DNA of 64,000 nt from Sphingomonas sp. Root720 (GCF_001428605.1 NZ_LMID01000011.1:882704-946703), one strand, 5' to 3'. Shown: positions 34,882 through 43,691, counted from the stretch's first letter. Notes: generated by a model from the sequence alone, not told the origin. Numbers and translations: made by a program.

Positions 34882-36042
34882 ATGAGCGTCGATTCCCGCC
34901 CGCTGTTCGAACCGCTGCGGATCAACGACATGCTGACATTGCAAAACCGCATCGTCATGGCGCCGATGACCCGCAACCGATCGCCCGAAGGCGTGCCGGG
35001 CGAGGACGTCGCGGCCTATTACCGCCGCCGGGCCGAGAACGATGTCGGCCTGATCGTGACCGAAGGGGTCGCGGTCGACCATCCGGCGGCGGTCGGCAAT
35101 GCCGGGCTCAAGGAATTCGCGGTCCCCGACATGTTCGGCGAAGCGGCGCTGGCCGGCTGGCGGTCGGTGGTCGATGGCGTCCACGCCGCGGGCGGCCGCA
35201 TCTTCCCCCAGCTCTGGCATCAGGGCGTCATGCGGATCGCGGGCAGCGGGCGCTTTCCCGATGCGCCCTCGATGCGCCCATCGGGCATATGGGGCCCGCC
35301 GGGGCGCCGCACCTCGTCGGCCGCCGACTATGTCGAGGCGATGCTGCCGCCGACCCAGCCGATGACCGAAAGCGAGATCGCCGACGTCATCGACGCCTTC
35401 GCCCGCAGCGCGCGCAACGCCAAGGCTGTGGGCTTCGACGGTATCGCGCTGCATGGCGGCCATGGCTATCTGTTCGACGTCTTCTTCTGGCCGGACACGA
35501 ACCGGCGGGACGACCGCTTCGGCGGCGACCTGGCGGGGCGCGCCCGGTTCGCGACCGAGGTGATCCGCGCGATCCGGCGCGAAGTCGGCCCCGCCATGCC
35601 GATCATGTTCCGCTTCTCGCAGTGGAAGCAGCAGGATTTCGACGCCCGGATCGCCGACACGCCCGATGAACTCGGTGCGTGGCTGGGGCTGCTCGTCGAT
35701 GCCGGCGTCGACATCCTCGACGCCAGCACGCGGATGTTCGACGCGCCGGGCTTCGAAGGCAGCGACCTGAGCCTCGCCGGCTGGACCCGCAAGCTGACCG
35801 GCAAGCCGACCATGGCGGTCGGCAGCATCGGCTTGAGCAAGGATCTCTACGAACGCCCCTCCGAGACGCAGGCGATCGCGGCGAGCGGACTCGATCGGGT
35901 GATGGCGCGGATGGCGGCCGGCGAGTTCGACCTGGCCGGCGTCGGCCGCTCGCTGATCGCCGATCCTGAATGGGCGGTGCGGGCGCGCAGCGGCGAGCCC
36001 TTCAAGCCCTATACGCTGGAAGCCACCACGCGGCTCTACTGA
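34882..36042 (+). CDS. Old yellow enzyme-type NADH:flavin oxidoreductase
   Basis: A 386-residue FMN TIM-barrel ene-reductase. Key parts are LQNRIVMAPMTRNRSPEGVPGEDVAAYYRRRA, LIVTEGVAVDHP, QLWHQGVM, GFDGIALHGGHGYLFDVFFWPDTNRRDDRFGG (substrate-binding His and the Tyr position) and a C-terminal GVGRSLIADPEW. It would reduce an activated C=C bond. Some relatives act on cyclic enones, which would fit a ketosteroid-like substrate. Second gene of the SnoaL/OYE operon. Confidence 0.86.
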   Translation: MSVDSRPLFEPLRINDMLTLQNRIVMAPMTRNRSPEGVPGEDVAAYYRRRAENDVGLIVTEGVAVDHPAAVGNAGLKEFAVPDMFGEAALAGWRSVVDGVHAAGGRIFPQLWHQGVMRIAGSGRFPDAPSMRPSGIWGPPGRRTSSAADYVEAMLPPTQPMTESEIADVIDAFARSARNAKAVGFDGIALHGGHGYLFDVFFWPDTNRRDDRFGGDLAGRARFATEVIRAIRREVGPAMPIMFRFSQWKQQDFDARIADTPDELGAWLGLLVDAGVDILDASTRMFDAPGFEGSDLSLAGWTRKLTGKPTMAVGSIGLSKDLYERPSETQAIAASGLDRVMARMAAGEFDLAGVGRSLIADPEWAVRARSGEPFKPYTLEATTRLY

Positions 36043-36066
36043 ACGGACGCCGCGGCCGCGCCGCCT

Positions 36067-36954
36067 TCAGTTGAGATGGGCGGTGCGATACTCGCTTGGC
36101 GACATGGCGGTCAGGCGCCGGAAGCTGGAGGTGAAGGTCGCCTGATGGGTGAAGCCCAGCTCATAGGCGATTTCCTTCATCAGCATGCCGCTGTTGACCA
36201 GCAGGTCCTTGGCGCGCTCGAGCTGGACCTCCTCGACATAGGAATGGACGCTCCGGCCCGTGGTCAGCTTGAACCGGTTGCGGAAGCTGGACAGGTTCAT
36301 GCCGCATACGGCAGCGAGCTGGCCGGCGGTCGGGCAACCGCCCCGCGCGCTGTGGATGAAGTCGAGCACGCGCTGCAGGTCGGCGTTGGACAGCGCGCTG
36401 GTCCGCTTGGGCATGTCGTCGGCGACGGGTCCCATGCGACGGAAATAGCGGCTGATGTCGACGACCAGCGTCGCCAGCAGGCCATCGATCAGCAGTTCGT
36501 TGGCGAACCCCGGATGCAGCATTTCCTGCCACAGCCGCCGCAAGGTCAGTTCGATCCGGCCACAGCGTATGTCCTGGCATTCGGCGAGCTGGTTGTCGCT
36601 CCAGTTTTCCAGCTCCCCCAGCATCCGGCGTTCCAGCTCGGGCTGGAAATGGCAGACCAGGTTGCGGGTCGATCGCAGCGGGTTGGACGGCCGGGCGCGA
36701 AACGGAACGCGCCCCGGCAGGAACATCAGCTTGCCCAGCTTGACGAAATCATCCCGGCGCCCGAGCCGCCAGGACGAGCTGAAATAGTCGGGGGTGATCC
36801 GCCAGCGGAGCAGCGACCGATCCTCGCACCCTTCCAGCTCGGTGCCGTCGAATTCATAGTCGACGATCTCGATGGCGGCGCCGCTGGTCGCGCGCTCCAC
36901 GAAGACGTGCTTGTGGTAGCCCTTGCCGCCAAGCTGGGAATGCGCCGCGTCCAC
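36067..36954 (-). CDS. AraC-family transcriptional regulator (paralogue 2)
   Basis: A regulator of about 295 residues. The C-terminal double helix-turn-helix reads TAGQLAAVCGMNLSSFRNRFKLTTGRSVHSYVEEVQLERAKDLL and MLMKEIAYELGFTHQATFTSSFRRLTAMSPSEYR. The N-terminal part is homologous to the regulators at 16820 and 57045. GTG at 36954 is preferred because GAGGA lies six bases upstream; ATG at 36972 is in frame and would add six residues. It converges on the old yellow enzyme operon and may control the boxes at 34347 or 40516; this is inferred. Confidence 0.82.
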   Translation of the reverse strand: MDAAHSQLGGKGYHKHVFVERATSGAAIEIVDYEFDGTELEGCEDRSLLRWRITPDYFSSSWRLGRRDDFVKLGKLMFLPGRVPFRARPSNPLRSTRNLVCHFQPELERRMLGELENWSDNQLAECQDIRCGRIELTLRRLWQEMLHPGFANELLIDGLLATLVVDISRYFRRMGPVADDMPKRTSALSNADLQRVLDFIHSARGGCPTAGQLAAVCGMNLSSFRNRFKLTTGRSVHSYVEEVQLERAKDLLVNSGMLMKEIAYELGFTHQATFTSSFRRLTAMSPSEYRTAHLN

Positions 36955-37157
36955 GCCTCGTCCTCTCGCCATCGCGGCCCCCGACTCTCGATCGTTCGGT
37001 CGGCCGCATCCTGATGTCTCTTCCGTGCCGGTAGGTCGGAACGGGGATATCGTGCATGATGCGCGGAGCGATGGGAGCCGTCAAATGGCGATACCGGCGC
37101 TTTCTTGTGGAAAACGCGCGCGCCGGGGAACGTGCCGGGGGGCGGCGGTCGCGACCG

Positions 37158-37448
37158 TCAGGGCAGGTCGAGAACCTCGACCTTCCGGATCTCGAAGCCG
37201 GTGACGTAGCGTTCGACGATCTCCAGCTCGATGCGCTCGGGATCCTCATAATAGGCCTTGGCGGCGGCGTCGAAGTCGCCGTCATGGTCGATCGCCCAGG
37301 TGAACATGTTCTGCTCGCGATCGGCGAAGGCGAATTTGATGCCGAAGCCGTGGCGACGGCGAACCGTGACGATGCGGCGCCAGACCTCCAGGAATTGCTC
37401 CCAGCCGTCCGGGGTGATCTGATAGCGCTTGAGTTCGGTCGCGGCCAT
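37158..37448 (-). CDS. NIPSNAP/EthD-like small protein
   Basis: A 96-residue protein: LKRYQITPDGWEQFLEVWRRIVTVRRRHGFGIKFAFADREQNMFTWAIDHDGDF, a typical NIPSNAP-type half of a dimeric alpha/beta barrel, ending VERYVTGFEIRKVEVLDLP. The function is unknown; such proteins often accompany oxygenase operons. The start at 37448 has AAGGAAGGA upstream. It follows the deazaflavin synthase gene on the same strand after a 108 bp gap. Confidence 0.65.
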   Translation of the reverse strand: MAATELKRYQITPDGWEQFLEVWRRIVTVRRRHGFGIKFAFADREQNMFTWAIDHDGDFDAAAKAYYEDPERIELEIVERYVTGFEIRKVEVLDLP

Positions 37449-37556
37449 GCCAGTCCTTCCTTGTCGGTTACCGCATCCTAATGGCGGGGCCGCCGCGATG
37501 CCGCGTCCGTCTCTTATGTTTTGCGGTCCCGCGTTTCGGGATGCCGTCATCCGCGG

Positions 37557-39851
37557 TCACGCCGCCGATCCGTAGAGGGTCGTCCGCTGGCGGTGCGGCC
37601 GGCCGATGCTGAGCGCGAGCGCGCCGATCTCCTCCGGGCCGAACTGCTGCCCGTTGGTGCCGCCGGCGGCGCGGGTGATCGATTCGTCCATCAGCGTGCC
37701 GCCGATGTCGTTGGCCCCGGCCTGGAGCATCGCCGCCGCGCCGTCGCGACCCATCTTCACCCAGGACACCTGAATATTGTCGATCGTGGCGTGGAGCGCG
37801 ATCCGCGACACCGCGTGCATCAGGATCGCCTCGCGATAGCTCGGGCCGCAGCGGGCTCGGCCCTTCTGCCAGATCGGCGCCTCCATATGGACGAAGGGCA
37901 GGGGAACGAACTCGGTGAAGCCGCCGGTCTCCTCCTGCAGGTCGCGGATGCGGAGCAGATGGCGCGCCCAGTGGGCATAGGTGTCGACATGGCCGAACAT
38001 GATCGTCGCGGTACTGCGCAGGCCGATCCGGTGCGCGGCGCGCATTACCTCGACCCATTCGTCGGCGGTGACCTTGTCGGGGCAGAGGATCGCCCGCACC
38101 TCCGGATCGAGGATCTCGGCGGCGGTGCCGGGCAGGGTGTTGAGCCCAGCGGCGGCGAGCATCTCCAGATAGCGCGGCAGGGGCAGGTCGAGCGTTCGCG
38201 CGCCATGCATGATCTCCAGCGGCGAGAAGGCGTGCACATGCAGGCCCGGCGCCGCGTCGCGGACCGTCCGCAGCACGTCTAGATAGGTGTTGCCGTCGAA
38301 GCTCGGGTGGATGCCCCCCTGCAGGCAGACCTCGGTAGCCCCCCGCTCGGCCGCCTCGGCGGCCCGGCCGGCGATCATGTCGCGGTCGAGTCGATAGGCG
38401 GCGCCCCGCGCGGCACGGGTGCTACCCTTGGAAAAGGCGCAGAAGCTGCATTTGTATAGACATATATTGGTGTAGTTGATGTTGCGGTTCACGACATAGG
38501 AAATCTGCTCGCCTACCGCGGATCGGCGCAGGCGATCGGCCTGGTTTGCGATCGCGGCGACATCGGCGCCTTCGGCCCGGAACAGCGCGACGACGTCGGC
38601 CTCGTCGAGCCGCTCGCCGCTGCCGGCCGAGGACAGCACCCGGTCGAAGGCCGACCGCGAGGAGCCCGTGTGAAGGATCGCCGGAATCGCGTCGCCGCGT
38701 CCCGGCGCCCAACCGTCGGGCCGGGGGAGACCGCGCCCGTCGACCGTGCGCCAGATGCGCGGGGCGAGACCGGGGTGGATCCAGCGCGCGGGATCGAGCG
38801 CATGGCGCGGTCCGATGGCGAGCCGCTCGACGAGGTGACGGCCCGCCGCCCGTGTCGCCTGTTCGAGCAGGTCGCGATGCGGCCAGGGTGCTTCGGGATT
38901 CACATGGTCGGGGGTGAGCGGCGATACGCCGCCCCAGTCGTTCGCGCCGGCGCGCAATATGTCGGCGAGCGTCTCGGGCGCCTGCAGATTGGGCGGCACC
39001 TGGATGGTCATCGCGGGCCCCAGGATCAGCCGCGCCGCCGCGATCGTCCAGAGATGCTCGTCGATCGACGGTTCGGGGTGATCGGCCATCTGCGTATCCG
39101 GCTTCGCGCGGAAATTCTGGATGATCACTTCCTGGATATGGCCATGGCGGCGATGGATGTCGCGGATCGCGGCCAGTGCCTCGATCCGCTCGGCGCGGGT
39201 CTCGCCGATGCCGATCAGCAATCCGGTGGTCAGCGGCACGCGTGCCCGGCCGGCGGCGCGCAGCGCGGCCAGCCGACGCGCGGGGTGCTTGTCGGGCGAT
39301 CCATGGTGTGGCCCGCCCGGTTCGCACAGGCGTTCGGACGTGCTCTCGAGCATGATCCCCATCGATGCCGCATGGGGCCTGAGCGCGGCATAGTCGGCGG
39401 CGGTCAGCAGGCCGGGGTTGAGATGGGGCAGCAGGCCGGTCTCCTCGACCACCGCCCGCGCCATCTCGGCGAGGTAGGAGAGGGTGGTCGGATGGCCGCT
39501 GTCGGCCAGCGCCTGCCGCGCCGCGCCATAGCGCGCCTCGGGCCGGTCGCCGAGGGTGAACAGCGCCTCGCGGCAGCCGAGCGCCTCTCCGGCCCGGGCG
39601 ATGGCGAGCACCTCGTCGCGCGACAGAAACGGCTTCTCGACCTCGCGCGGCACCTTGGCGAAGGTACAGTAGTGGCAGACGTCGCGGCACAGTCGGGTCA
39701 GCGGGATGAACACCTTCGGGGAATAGGTGACGACCGAGCCATGGCCTTCGAGCGTCAATGCCTCGCTGGCCGCCATCAGCGCGGGCAGCGGCAGCATTTC
39801 GAGCAGCGAGGCGAGCTTCGGCGTGACCGGGCCGGATCGGCGGCGCGTCAT
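37557..39851 (-). CDS. fbiC: FO (7,8-didemethyl-8-hydroxy-5-deazariboflavin) synthase, CofG-CofH fusion
   Basis: A 764-residue protein with two radical-SAM halves. The N-terminal CofG-like half has Cys55, Cys59 and Cys62 (CRDVCHYC). The C-terminal CofH-like half has Cys464, Cys468 and Cys471 (CLYKCSFC) after NINYTNI. Both end with the typical GANDWGGVSPLTPDHVNPEAPWP and GANDIGGTLMDESITRAAGG. This fusion is FbiC, which makes the deazaflavin chromophore of cofactor F420 from tyrosine and a riboflavin precursor. It is somewhat shorter than mycobacterial FbiC. None of the later F420 genes (fbiA, fbiB, fbiD) is in the window. Coupled by a 4 bp overlap to a SnoaL gene. A Ddn-type enzyme at 50368 may use the product. 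Confidence 0.92.
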   Translation of the reverse strand: MTRRRSGPVTPKLASLLEMLPLPALMAASEALTLEGHGSVVTYSPKVFIPLTRLCRDVCHYCTFAKVPREVEKPFLSRDEVLAIARAGEALGCREALFTLGDRPEARYGAARQALADSGHPTTLSYLAEMARAVVEETGLLPHLNPGLLTAADYAALRPHAASMGIMLESTSERLCEPGGPHHGSPDKHPARRLAALRAAGRARVPLTTGLLIGIGETRAERIEALAAIRDIHRRHGHIQEVIIQNFRAKPDTQMADHPEPSIDEHLWTIAAARLILGPAMTIQVPPNLQAPETLADILRAGANDWGGVSPLTPDHVNPEAPWPHRDLLEQATRAAGRHLVERLAIGPRHALDPARWIHPGLAPRIWRTVDGRGLPRPDGWAPGRGDAIPAILHTGSSRSAFDRVLSSAGSGERLDEADVVALFRAEGADVAAIANQADRLRRSAVGEQISYVVNRNINYTNICLYKCSFCAFSKGSTRAARGAAYRLDRDMIAGRAAEAAERGATEVCLQGGIHPSFDGNTYLDVLRTVRDAAPGLHVHAFSPLEIMHGARTLDLPLPRYLEMLAAAGLNTLPGTAAEILDPEVRAILCPDKVTADEWVEVMRAAHRIGLRSTATIMFGHVDTYAHWARHLLRIRDLQEETGGFTEFVPLPFVHMEAPIWQKGRARCGPSYREAILMHAVSRIALHATIDNIQVSWVKMGRDGAAAMLQAGANDIGGTLMDESITRAAGGTNGQQFGPEEIGALALSIGRPHRQRTTLYGSAA

Positions 39852-40396
39852 GCGACGGCCATTCCCAGCGCATAGGAGGGATCGTCGGGCGAGCGCCGCC
39901 CCGGCGCCAGCGCCTCGGTGAGCGGTCCGCTCCATTGGCGGTCGACCGGATCGATCCGGTCCCAGTCGCCGATCACCGTGCGGCGCGCGATCTTCCATTC
40001 GCCGTCGCGCCGCTCGAAGCGATCGATGTAGCGGCCGGCCCCCATCATGTCGTGGAGCGCCCCGTCGATCGTCCGGCGGTGGACGGCGATGACATAGGAT
40101 TCGCCGTGGGCGACGTCGGCACCGTCGAAGCGGACCAGGCTGTTGGAGAGGAAATGGGTGCAGCAGGCGACCGTGTCGCGATGGCCGGAGAGGACCCAGT
40201 CGGCGAAGGCCTCGGGAGATCCCCGGAAAGACCCGTGGTCGTCCCAGCCGTCGGGATGATAGACCGACAGGATCAGGTCGCGGTCGAGCCGGTCGACGCC
40301 GCGACAATAGCGCATCAGCAGATCGTGGATCGCCTGGCGGTCCTCGATACGGCCGATCCTGTCCCGCATGGCGGCCATCTCGTCATCCGTCTCCAC
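39848..40396 (-). CDS. SnoaL-like (NTF2-fold) protein, partner of FbiC
   Basis: A 182-residue protein: RIEDRQAIHDLLMRYCRGVDRLDRDLILSVYHPDGWDDHGSFRGSPEAFADWVL, then GESYVIAVHRRTIDGALHDMMGAGRYIDRFERRDGEWKIARRTVIGDWDRID. It belongs to the same group as the protein at 12814. GTG at 40396 is chosen with AAGGA upstream. It overlaps the FbiC start by 4 bp, so the two are co-translated, linking the deazaflavin synthase to a catabolic protein family. Divergent from the aconitase-like operon. Confidence 0.75.
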   Translation of the reverse strand: METDDEMAAMRDRIGRIEDRQAIHDLLMRYCRGVDRLDRDLILSVYHPDGWDDHGSFRGSPEAFADWVLSGHRDTVACCTHFLSNSLVRFDGADVAHGESYVIAVHRRTIDGALHDMMGAGRYIDRFERRDGEWKIARRTVIGDWDRIDPVDRQWSGPLTEALAPGRRSPDDPSYALGMAVA

Positions 40397-40471
40397 GTGG
40401 GGACATCCTTTTCCCGGGTTTTCAGGCAGCATGACAGGGCCGATGGCGGGCGCAACCGAGACACATTTGCG

Positions 40472-40486
40472 AGAATGGCATATTCT
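40472..40486. promoter_or_regulatory. Inverted repeat AGAAT-N5-ATTCT in the fbiC/aconitase-like divergent region
   Basis: AGAATGGCATATTCT lies in the 236 bp between the starts at 40396 and 40633 and is AT-rich against its surroundings. It could be an operator or overlap a promoter. Confidence 0.35.
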
Positions 40487-40515
40487 TTGGCTTTCTGCGG
40501 CGGGCGAGCGGCGCG

Positions 40516-40534
40516 CCAAAGCGATCACCGGATT
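40516..40534 (+). promoter_or_regulatory. CCAAAGCGATCACCGGATT box
   Basis: One of the best members of the recurrent box, lying about 100 bp before the aconitase-like gene. A second AAGC (40539) follows the first (40519) by 20 bp, two helical turns. It matches the box at 25732 at 15 of 18 positions. Confidence 0.45.
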
Positions 40535-40632
40535 TCGCAAGCCGAGCCGGCTCCCCCCGGCCAAGCAGACAGGCTAGTCCTCGATCATGGCGGTCCCGGA
40601 TGGCCGGGGCGCCGCAGGAGGGTGAGCGCGTC

Positions 40633-41928
40633 ATGGGTTCAACGATGGCGGCCAAGATTCTGGCGCGAGCGGCGGGGATCGAGCGGGCCGAGACAGGTGC
40701 GGCGGTGCTGGCGAAGGTCAGTCTGATGACCTGCCTCGACGGCACGACCTTCATCGACACGTTCCGCAAGCGGAACCTGAAGGTCTGGGATCCGTCGCGG
40801 CTGATCTTCTGCTTCGACCATTTCTTCCAGCCCGAATGGTTTCCGCAGCAGGCTGGCAAGGAGCATCCCAAGATAAAGAGCTTCGCGAAGGAACAGGGCG
40901 TTCCGGCGGAAAATATCTACGATGTCGGCCGCAACGGCATTTCGCACCATATCCCGGTCGAGCAGGGCTGGGCGCTGCCCGGTGCGGTCTGCATCGGCGC
41001 CGACACCCAGAGCTCGACGATGGGCGCGGCCAACTGCTTCGCTTTGCCGGCCCTGTGGGGTGTCGATCCGATCATCCTGACCGGCGACATCTGGATGATC
41101 GTCCCGCAATGCGTCCGGATCAACCTGACCGGCAGCCTGCCGCAGGGGCTGAACGGCAAGGATGTCGTCTATCGGCTGATCGACGACCTGAGCGAGACCG
41201 TAGGCGGCAAGGTGTTGGAGTTTTCGGGCCCCGGCGTGGCGAGCCTGCCGATGGACTTCCGGCTGGCGATCGCGAACGGCGCGGTGCAGATCGGCGCCCT
41301 GACGATCGTCTTCCCGCATGACGAGGTGCTGGCCGACTATCTCGACGGTCGCGCGCGGGAGGGGTTCGAGCCCGTCGCCGCCGATGACGATGCCGATTAT
41401 GTCGCCACCTACGACTATGACCTGTCGAGCTTCGACACGCTGGTCGCGGGGCCTCATGACATCGAACTGGTTCGCCCGCTCGGCAATGTGCTGGGGCTGG
41501 AGGTGACCGCCGCCAATATCGGCTCCTGCTCGAGCGGGCGGCTGTCCGATCTGCGGCTGGCGGCGGAGGTCCTGCGCGATCGCAAGGTCCATCCCGCCGT
41601 GCGGCTGGTGGTGACACCGATCTCCGCCGACACCCACCGCGAGGCCGCCCATGCCGGATTGCTGGAGGTGTTCCTCGACGCCGGAGCGACCGTCACCCAG
41701 CCAGGCTGCGGCGCTTGCTACAGCGGCAATCTCTCGCCGCTGAAACTGGGCGACGGGGAGCGCTGCATCTCGACCTCGGTCGAGACGCTACGGGGCCGCA
41801 TGGGTAGCCAGGAGTCCGAAGTGATGCTTGCCAATGCCGCCGTCGTGGCGGCGTCGGCGATCGAGGGCCGGATCGCGGACCCCGCCCCTTATCTCGCGCG
41901 CGCAATGGAGGCGAGCCATGAAGCTTAG
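40633..41928 (+). CDS. Aconitase-family hydro-lyase, large subunit (LeuC / dimethylmalate dehydratase A type)
   Basis: A 431-residue 4Fe-4S dehydratase. It has FDHFFQPEWFPQQ, VCIGADTQSSTMGAANCFALPALWGVD (a typical aconitase substrate region), NIGSCSSGRLSDLRLAAEVLRDRKVHP and QPGCGACYSGN, with cluster Cys residues. It would dehydrate or rehydrate a malate-type acid. The small subunit follows with an 11 bp overlap, then a PEP-mutase/isocitrate-lyase-family enzyme. That trio resembles the dimethylmalate dehydratase plus lyase pair of nicotinate fermentation, more than leucine biosynthesis. Start ATG at 40633 with AGGAGGG upstream. Confidence 0.84.
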   Translation: MGSTMAAKILARAAGIERAETGAAVLAKVSLMTCLDGTTFIDTFRKRNLKVWDPSRLIFCFDHFFQPEWFPQQAGKEHPKIKSFAKEQGVPAENIYDVGRNGISHHIPVEQGWALPGAVCIGADTQSSTMGAANCFALPALWGVDPIILTGDIWMIVPQCVRINLTGSLPQGLNGKDVVYRLIDDLSETVGGKVLEFSGPGVASLPMDFRLAIANGAVQIGALTIVFPHDEVLADYLDGRAREGFEPVAADDDADYVATYDYDLSSFDTLVAGPHDIELVRPLGNVLGLEVTAANIGSCSSGRLSDLRLAAEVLRDRKVHPAVRLVVTPISADTHREAAHAGLLEVFLDAGATVTQPGCGACYSGNLSPLKLGDGERCISTSVETLRGRMGSQESEVMLANAAVVAASAIEGRIADPAPYLARAMEASHEA

Positions 41929-42433
41929 TGGAAAGGCCTGGGTGTTCGGCAACGGACTGGGCGCCACCGACATCGTCTCGGCTCGACATGACAAGGCGGG
42001 CATGAGCCATGATTGGGCCGAGTGCCGCAAGCATCTGATGGAGGAAGTGGACCCGGCGTTCAGCGCCACGGTCGCCCCCGGCGACATCGTGATCGCCGGC
42101 GAGAATCTCGGCCGAGGCCATGCCCATTATTACACGGCCGCCGTGATGGCCTGCAAGGAAGCGGGGATCGCCGCGCTGCTGTGCGAGGGCGTGAACGCGC
42201 TGTTCCAGCGTGGCGCCATCGACCAGGGTTTCCTGACATGGGCCTTCCCCGGCATCACGAGTTTCGCTGCCTCGGGGGACCAGCTGGAGATCGATCTGGC
42301 CAGCGGCGAGGCAACCAACCGCACCAGCTGCGCGACAAGGCGGTTCGAGCCGGTCTCGCCGCTCATCCTCGATATCGTCGAGGCGGGCGGCAGCCTCGAC
42401 TGGGCGCTCGGCCGGGTCGGTGCGGCCGCCTGA
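41918..42433 (+). CDS. Aconitase-family hydro-lyase, small subunit (LeuD type)
   Basis: A 171-residue swivel-domain subunit: KLSGKAWVFGNGLGATDIVSARHDK, then the family signature VIAGENLGRGHAHYYTAAVMACKEAGIAALLCEGVNALFQRGAIDQGFL, where LeuD has G-x-NFGCGSSREHAP. Here GENLGRGHAH replaces the usual GCGSSREH segment, a marked difference that points to a non-standard substrate. It forms the hydro-lyase with the protein at 40633. Confidence 0.8.
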   Translation: MKLSGKAWVFGNGLGATDIVSARHDKAGMSHDWAECRKHLMEEVDPAFSATVAPGDIVIAGENLGRGHAHYYTAAVMACKEAGIAALLCEGVNALFQRGAIDQGFLTWAFPGITSFAASGDQLEIDLASGEATNRTSCATRRFEPVSPLILDIVEAGGSLDWALGRVGAAA

Positions 42434-42472
42434 TCCCTTCCCTCGATCCAGACAAGACAGGACCGATACTGC

Positions 42473-43381
42473 ATGCGCATGTCCACCAAGCTCCGCGCCG
42501 AACTGGCCAAGGGCCTCGTCGTCGCTCCCAGCTGTTATGACGCCCTCTCGGCACGGCTCGCCGAGCAGGCCGGGTTCAAGGCGATCCACATGACCGGCCT
42601 CGGCGTCGAGGCGGCGCAGCTCGGCGCCCCCGACCTGGGCCTCATGACGATGAGCGAGATCGCGCAGCATGCCGCCCGCATGGCCGCCGCCGTGTCGATC
42701 CCGATCCTGGCCGACATCGACACCGGTTTCGGCGGCGTCCTCAACGTCGGCCGCACCATCCAGGAGATGGAACGCGCCGGGGTGGCCGGCGTGCACCTGG
42801 AGGACCAGGCGCTGCCCAAGCATTGCCCGCTGCTCGCCGGGCGCAAGGTCGTCAGCCGCGCCGAGGCGGTGGATCGGGTCAAGGCGGCCCTCGATGCGCG
42901 GACCGACCCCGATTTCGTCATCGTCGCGCGCACCGATGGCGACACCATCTCGTTCGACGAGGTGGTCGAGCGCTGCAACCTGTTCCTGGAGGCCGGCGCC
43001 GACATGGTGATGCCGATCATCATGCAGGTCGAGGGCGAGTCCTATTTCGGCCTGCCGCCCGCGGAGCAGATGGCGTGGGCCCGCCGGCTGATCGGCGCTA
43101 TCGACGGGCCGGTGATGAACATGGGCGGCAGCCCGCCGCCCGGCTACACCACCGCCGACCTGGCCGATGCAGGCTATGCCTTCACCATGTTCGCGGGCAC
43201 CGCGCTGGGAGTCGCGGCCAACGCCGTCGCCGCCGTCTTCCGCGACATGATGGAGAAGGGCACCGACGCGCATTATGTCGCCGCCAATCCCGGCCCCTAT
43301 CACGACCCCCTGGCGCTGATGCGCGTAGCCCGGCTCGACGAGTTCGTCGCGCTGGAGCAGCGCTACCAGGCAACGCTGTAG
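42473..43381 (+). CDS. Isocitrate lyase/PEP mutase-family C-C lyase (2-methylisocitrate or dimethylmalate lyase-like)
   Basis: A 302-residue TIM barrel. The metal-binding DIDTGFGG (81-88), GVHLEDQ (107-112) and IVARTDGD are conserved. The lid motif, KKCGH or KRCGH in methylisocitrate and dimethylmalate lyases, reads KHCPL (116-120) here: the catalytic Cys118 remains but Gly-His is replaced. It would split a substituted malate or isocitrate into two acids, such as pyruvate plus propionate or succinate. Coming right after the aconitase-like pair, it completes a hydration-cleavage module for a branched dicarboxylic acid. Confidence 0.8.
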   Translation: MRMSTKLRAELAKGLVVAPSCYDALSARLAEQAGFKAIHMTGLGVEAAQLGAPDLGLMTMSEIAQHAARMAAAVSIPILADIDTGFGGVLNVGRTIQEMERAGVAGVHLEDQALPKHCPLLAGRKVVSRAEAVDRVKAALDARTDPDFVIVARTDGDTISFDEVVERCNLFLEAGADMVMPIIMQVEGESYFGLPPAEQMAWARRLIGAIDGPVMNMGGSPPPGYTTADLADAGYAFTMFAGTALGVAANAVAAVFRDMMEKGTDAHYVAANPGPYHDPLALMRVARLDEFVALEQRYQATL

Positions 43382-43388
43382 TCTCCCG

Positions 43389-43691
43389 ATGGCGGCTTAT
43401 CTGGTCGGGGCGATCGACGTCCATGACGCGGCGGGCTATGCCCGCTATCGGGACGGCGCGCTTCCGCTGATCGCGGCGCTCGGCGATGTCGAGCTGGTGT
43501 CGGGCGACGATCGCCCTCTGCTGTTCGAAGGCGCGCCGCCCGCGAACCACCTCTTCATCCTGAAATTCCCCTCGCTCGACCGGGCAAGGGCGTTCATGGA
43601 ATCGGAGGATTACGGTCGCTGCATCCCGTTGCGACACGCCTCTGCCACGACCCGTTTCATCATGGCGATGCGGGGACCGGACGGGGGCTGA
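43389..43691 (+). CDS. DUF1330-like small protein
   Basis: A 100-residue protein: AAYLVGAIDVHDAAGYARYRDGALPLIAALGDVELVSGD, then LFILKFPSLDRARAFMESEDYGRCIPLRHASATTRFIMA, the pattern of the DUF1330 dimeric alpha/beta barrel. Biochemical role unknown. It is the fourth gene of the aconitase-like/lyase operon, 7 bp after the lyase stop. Confidence 0.75.
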   Translation: MAAYLVGAIDVHDAAGYARYRDGALPLIAALGDVELVSGDDRPLLFEGAPPANHLFILKFPSLDRARAFMESEDYGRCIPLRHASATTRFIMAMRGPDGG

